Below, one piece after another: positions 61,440 through 64,000 of a stretch of 64,000 bases of DNA. Each line of letters starts with the position of its first letter. Position 1 is the stretch's first letter. The stretch covers positions 2,540,916 to 2,604,915 of the forward strand of contig NC_017390.1 of NCBI RefSeq assembly GCF_000026985.1, in the 5' to 3' direction. The notes under the pieces were generated by a model that saw nothing but the letters and a program-made list of their open reading frames with translations, made no database searches and was not told where the DNA came from. The stretch is from Erwinia pyrifoliae DSM 12163. Its GTDB lineage: Bacteria; Pseudomonadota; Gammaproteobacteria; Enterobacterales; Enterobacteriaceae. The translations under genes were made by a program, and so were the position numbers.

Positions 61440-61859
61440 GGGGCTTACCATATTATCCCCTGGTCCTCGATCACCACTTTTGCTAACTTTGTGCGCGGTA
61501 TCGGCTCATTTGTCGCCAATTATGATGTCGACAGGCGTGAAGATACCGGGCGGATAAATGCCACCCTGCAGGCGGCGGTGAAAGAACAGCAGGAGGACAA
61601 CAACATTCGCACGATGGTGATCGGTGAACCCGCATTTTCCGGGCTGGTGGGATTAACTAATCAGTCGTTTACCGTACGCGTCTCCTTCACCACCCAGTCG
61701 CTGAAACAGTGGACGGTGCGTTTTGCGCTGGACAGCATGGTGAAAAAGCACTTCGACGCGGCAGGGATCAAGACCCCGCTGCAGACAGTACAAGTCATGC
61801 AGAGCGGAACGGATATTGACGGCGTGGCCAGCTTTGCGGCGCTGAGCGCGCCAAAATAA
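61440..61859 (+). pseudogene. ybiO: 3' remnant of mechanosensitive channel gene ybiO
   Basis: About 140 codons match the end of YbiO, an MscS-family channel of 741 residues in E. coli: AYHIIPWSSITTFANFVRG, followed by the C-terminal cage (FVANYDVDRREDTGR, LKQWTVRFALDSMVKKHFD, GIKTPLQTVQVMQ). The first ~600 codons, with all membrane helices, are gone. The reading begins 11 bp after the stop of the AT-rich gene. Position after glnQ and before rlmF is as in E. coli, so the foreign gene replaced the 5' part. Confidence 0.9.
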
Positions 61860-61864
61860 GGCGC

Positions 61865-62794
61865 TTATCTGGCCAGCAGGCGGGCGCGCTGCGGCTGTTC
61901 CATAAAGCTCCAGGCAATAAAGCGGCTTTGCTTCTGCCCCTGGGCCATATCGATAGTGCGCGTTGCCGCGACATCGGCCTCTTCCAGCGCCCGCCACAGC
62001 TCCGGCAGGTTTTCCTTGCGTGATACCAGTGAGGTAAACCACACGCACTGACGGCCAAAACTGATGCTCTCTTCAATCATACGGCGGATAAACGCGATTT
62101 CGCCGCCCTCACACCAGAGTTCTTCCTGCTGACCACCAAAAGTCAGCGGCGAGTGACGATCGAGGCCGAGATTGCGCAGTTTACGCTGGCTACCCTGATG
62201 CGCATCGACGGCCGTAGCGTGAAACGGCGGGTTACACAGCGTGGCATGGTACAGCTCGTTTTTGTGGATCACGCCGCTGAACATCGCCTGGCCGTCTTTC
62301 TGACGACGCAGGCGAATAGCGCGGTTCAGTCGCGGATTGCCCGCAATAATGGCGTTGGCTGCGGCCATCGCCCGTTCGTTAACCTCGCTGCCGGTAAAGC
62401 GCCACTGGTATTCGCTATGCCCGATCAGCGGATAGATCAGATTCGCGCCACAGCCAACATCCAGTACGTTTATCTCGCGTGGCACCACGCGGCGATTATC
62501 TTCCGCCAGCAGATCGGCAAGATGATGAATATAGTCAGCGCGCCCCGGCACCGGCGGGCAGAGGAAGCCTGCAGGAATATCCCAGTGAGCAATGTGGTAA
62601 AAATGGTGCAAAAGCGCCTGATTCAGCGCCTTCACCGCGTCAGGATTGGCGAAGTCTATCGACTCACTGCCCCAGTGATTAACCGCGACAAACGGTGCCA
62701 GCGGCGGATGGCTGGCAATCAGCGCAGCAAAATCATAGCGGCCGCGATGGCGGTTACGCGGGTGAAGCACGTTTTTTTCGGCGGCGGTTTTCAT
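61865..62794 (-). CDS. rlmF: 23S rRNA (adenine-1618-N6)-methyltransferase RlmF
   Basis: 309-residue cytoplasmic SAM-dependent methyltransferase (YbiN). The N-terminal [20 protein letters not shown] block, SAM motif [17 protein letters not shown] (about 109-124) and catalytic NPPFHAT are present, with [19 protein letters not shown] later. It methylates A1618 in E. coli 23S rRNA. Convergent with the ybiO remnant, with 5 bp between their stops. Confidence 0.96.
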   Translation of the reverse strand: MKTAAEKNVLHPRNRHRGRYDFAALIASHPPLAPFVAVNHWGSESIDFANPDAVKALNQALLHHFYHIAHWDIPAGFLCPPVPGRADYIHHLADLLAEDNRRVVPREINVLDVGCGANLIYPLIGHSEYQWRFTGSEVNERAMAAANAIIAGNPRLNRAIRLRRQKDGQAMFSGVIHKNELYHATLCNPPFHATAVDAHQGSQRKLRNLGLDRHSPLTFGGQQEELWCEGGEIAFIRRMIEESISFGRQCVWFTSLVSRKENLPELWRALEEADVAATRTIDMAQGQKQSRFIAWSFMEQPQRARLLAR

Positions 62795-62892
62795 GAATAA
62801 CTCTCTTATCAGCAGGCGCGTAAGATACCTGCTGTGATATTAATGGTAAACCACTGACCACATTTTTCCGCCTCACATCCTGAAGGAGTTTT

Positions 62893-63179
62893 ATGACACG
62901 TAGCCGCTATAGCTATCAACCTAAACAGGGCCACGGCCTGCCGCACAATCCGCTGAACGCGATTATTGGCCCACGTCCGGTCGGCTGGATCAGCTCACAA
63001 AATGCCAGCGGTCAGCGTAACCTCGCACCTTACAGTTTTTTTAACTGCTTCAATTACCACCCGCCGATAATAGGTTTTGCCAGCAGCGGCTGGAAAGACA
63101 GCGTGCAGGTGGCCCAGCGGCTTACTACACCATCAGTGAAGCACACAGATTTGCTCTGACGCGGCCGGATGCCCGTTAG
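62893..63179 (+). pseudogene. Flavin-reductase-like gene with internal deletion
   Basis: The first ~76 codons read as the start of a flavin reductase-like (FMN-binding split-barrel) protein: HNPLNAIIGPRPVGWISS, LAPYSFFNCFNYHPPIIGFA and WKDSVQVAQR. Family members have about 200 residues. The frame then runs off after 12 unrelated codons, while another frame, YYTISEAHRFALTRPDAR followed by a stop, looks like the natural C-terminus. A deletion of roughly 100 codons joined the two out of frame at about 63118. GAAGGAG precedes the ATG. Confidence 0.75.
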
Positions 63180-63276
63180 CGACTGGCAGAGCGCGCTAAA
63201 ATGCCGGCTGCGCTGCCGTTTGCGGATTTTTTTGTTATGATACCGGTTCTTTTTTACCCTTTATCATGGAGTGATT

Positions 63277-63798
63277 ATGAAGCGTATTGCCATAGATATG
63301 GATGAAGTTATTGCCGACTTCCATACCAAGATTGTTGCCACCTGGAACAGCCATTTTACCCGGCAGCTTAGTGCAGAAGAGCTGAATTTGTTCGATCTGC
63401 ACCAGGATTCCCCGGAACAGCTGGCCGAGCTGTTTGCCCTGGTGGATCATCCGACCTTCTTTGACGATTTGGCGGTGGTTGCCGACAGCCAGCAGGTTAT
63501 CGCCCGGCTGAGTGAGCATTACGAGATTTTTATCACCACGGCGGCCATGCTGATGCCAAGTTCGTTCAATGCCAAATTCCGCTGGTTGAATACCCACTTC
63601 CCGGCGATTCCGCATAGCAATATCGTCTTCTGCGGCGATAAGAGCATTATCAAAGCCGATTACATGATCGACGATAATGCGATTAATTTTGCCCACTTCT
63701 GCGGCGAAGGCATTATCTATTCCGCGCCGCATAACCGCAAGGTGACCGGCTATCGCCGCGCTGAAAACTGGCAGGATATTGCCACCATGTTATTGTAA
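63277..63798 (+). CDS. 5'(3')-deoxyribonucleotidase-like HAD phosphatase
   Basis: 173 residues of the NT5C family in the HAD superfamily. The nucleophile motif IAIDMDEVIADFH (DxDxV, about 5-16), motif II in FITTAAMLM, the lysine region GDKSIIKADYMIDDNA with the motif-IV aspartates. It probably dephosphorylates deoxyribonucleotides; similar genes occur in Erwinia and Bacillus-type genomes. The ATG at 63277 has GGAG at 5-bp spacing; a GTG two codons earlier overlaps that site. Confidence 0.88.
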   Translation: MKRIAIDMDEVIADFHTKIVATWNSHFTRQLSAEELNLFDLHQDSPEQLAELFALVDHPTFFDDLAVVADSQQVIARLSEHYEIFITTAAMLMPSSFNAKFRWLNTHFPAIPHSNIVFCGDKSIIKADYMIDDNAINFAHFCGEGIIYSAPHNRKVTGYRRAENWQDIATMLL

Positions 63799-63838
63799 TT
63801 CGCTGGTGAAAAAGGCGTGAAACCTCGCGCCTGATGTA

Positions 63839-64000
63839 CTACGCCGGGCGGCGATGATGCTGCAACATCGTCTCCATCAGCTGTTTTAGCAGCGGCTGTA
63901 CGCGCTGCGCTTTATCAGTACGCCAGGCAAAAGGCGGATGCTCATCCATATAGTTACACTGCGCCAGTTCAAGCTGTAATGCGTGCTGATTCTGCTGCGG
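63839..64000 (-). CDS. hutG: N-formylglutamate deformylase HutG, C-terminal part
   Basis: The 5' part lies beyond the window. About 53 codons are visible, reading HALQLELAQCNYMDEHPPFA and then QPLLKQLMETMLQHHRR before the stop. This is the C-terminal end of N-formylglutamate amidohydrolase, the last step of the five-step histidine degradation route. The QLELAQ-Y-DE-PPF block is the typical final motif. Confidence 0.8.
   Translation of the reverse strand, partial: PQQNQHALQLELAQCNYMDEHPPFAWRTDKAQRVQPLLKQLMETMLQHHRRPA

Overview
The window is a chromosomal segment of a gammaproteobacterium of the order Enterobacterales, most likely a member of the Erwiniaceae (Erwinia-like). The gene order follows the lrp to ybiO/rlmF segment of the Escherichia coli chromosome almost gene for gene, and most proteins are close to E. 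coli homologues in length and sequence. Several E. coli genes are missing or broken, which fits a plant-associated Erwinia lineage undergoing gene loss. The species call is inference.

Layout. 1-10.6 kb: lrp, trxB, cydDC (thiol exporter), aat, infA, clpA/clpS (N-end rule proteolysis together with Aat) and cspD. 10.7-17.2 kb: ybjD, poxB, ltaE, amiD, ybjQ, ybjP. 17.4-21.1 kb: arginine ABC importer artPIQM plus artJ. 21.2-26.1 kb: ybjO and the putrescine importer potFGHI. 26.5-32 kb: ybjN, nfsA, ybjC, grxA, ybjL, a RybB small RNA with a sigma-E promoter, a PAP2 phosphatase and a wrecked ybjG. 32.5-41.5 kb: sdaC, dacC, and the gsi glutathione importer co-transcribed with iaaA. 41.8-47.2 kb: moeAB, ybiT, a sugar-porter MFS gene. 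47.9-52.1 kb: an emrA-emrB-nodT tripartite drug-efflux operon. 52.4-56.4 kb: mntR with a divergent small-protein gene mntS and MntR box, ompX, rhtA, dps, ybiI. 56.5-58.9 kb: glnHPQ with NtrC/sigma-54 control.

58.9-61.4 kb is the odd part. An AT-rich gene of unknown function, unlike its neighbours in base composition, sits where the first ~80% of ybiO should be. A complete IS630 (1,153 bp, TA duplication inside CTAG) splits it. Its reading frame is also broken at three runs of A, each repaired by adding one A. With the IS and one TA removed and three As added, it reads as exactly 369 codons, stop included. It could be a decayed foreign gene, possibly a secreted effector, or a gene read by transcriptional slippage. 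The 3' end of ybiO, rlmF, a deleted flavin-reductase gene, a 5'-nucleotidase and the 3' end of hutG close the window.

Themes: solute uptake (Art, Pot, Gsi, Gln, SdaC, MFS), redox and thiol balance (TrxB, CydDC, GrxA, NfsA, Gsi), and metal/oxidative stress (MntR/MntS, Dps). Envelope and regulatory changes include a missing lipobox in AmiD, loss of YbjG, and a shortened YbjC.
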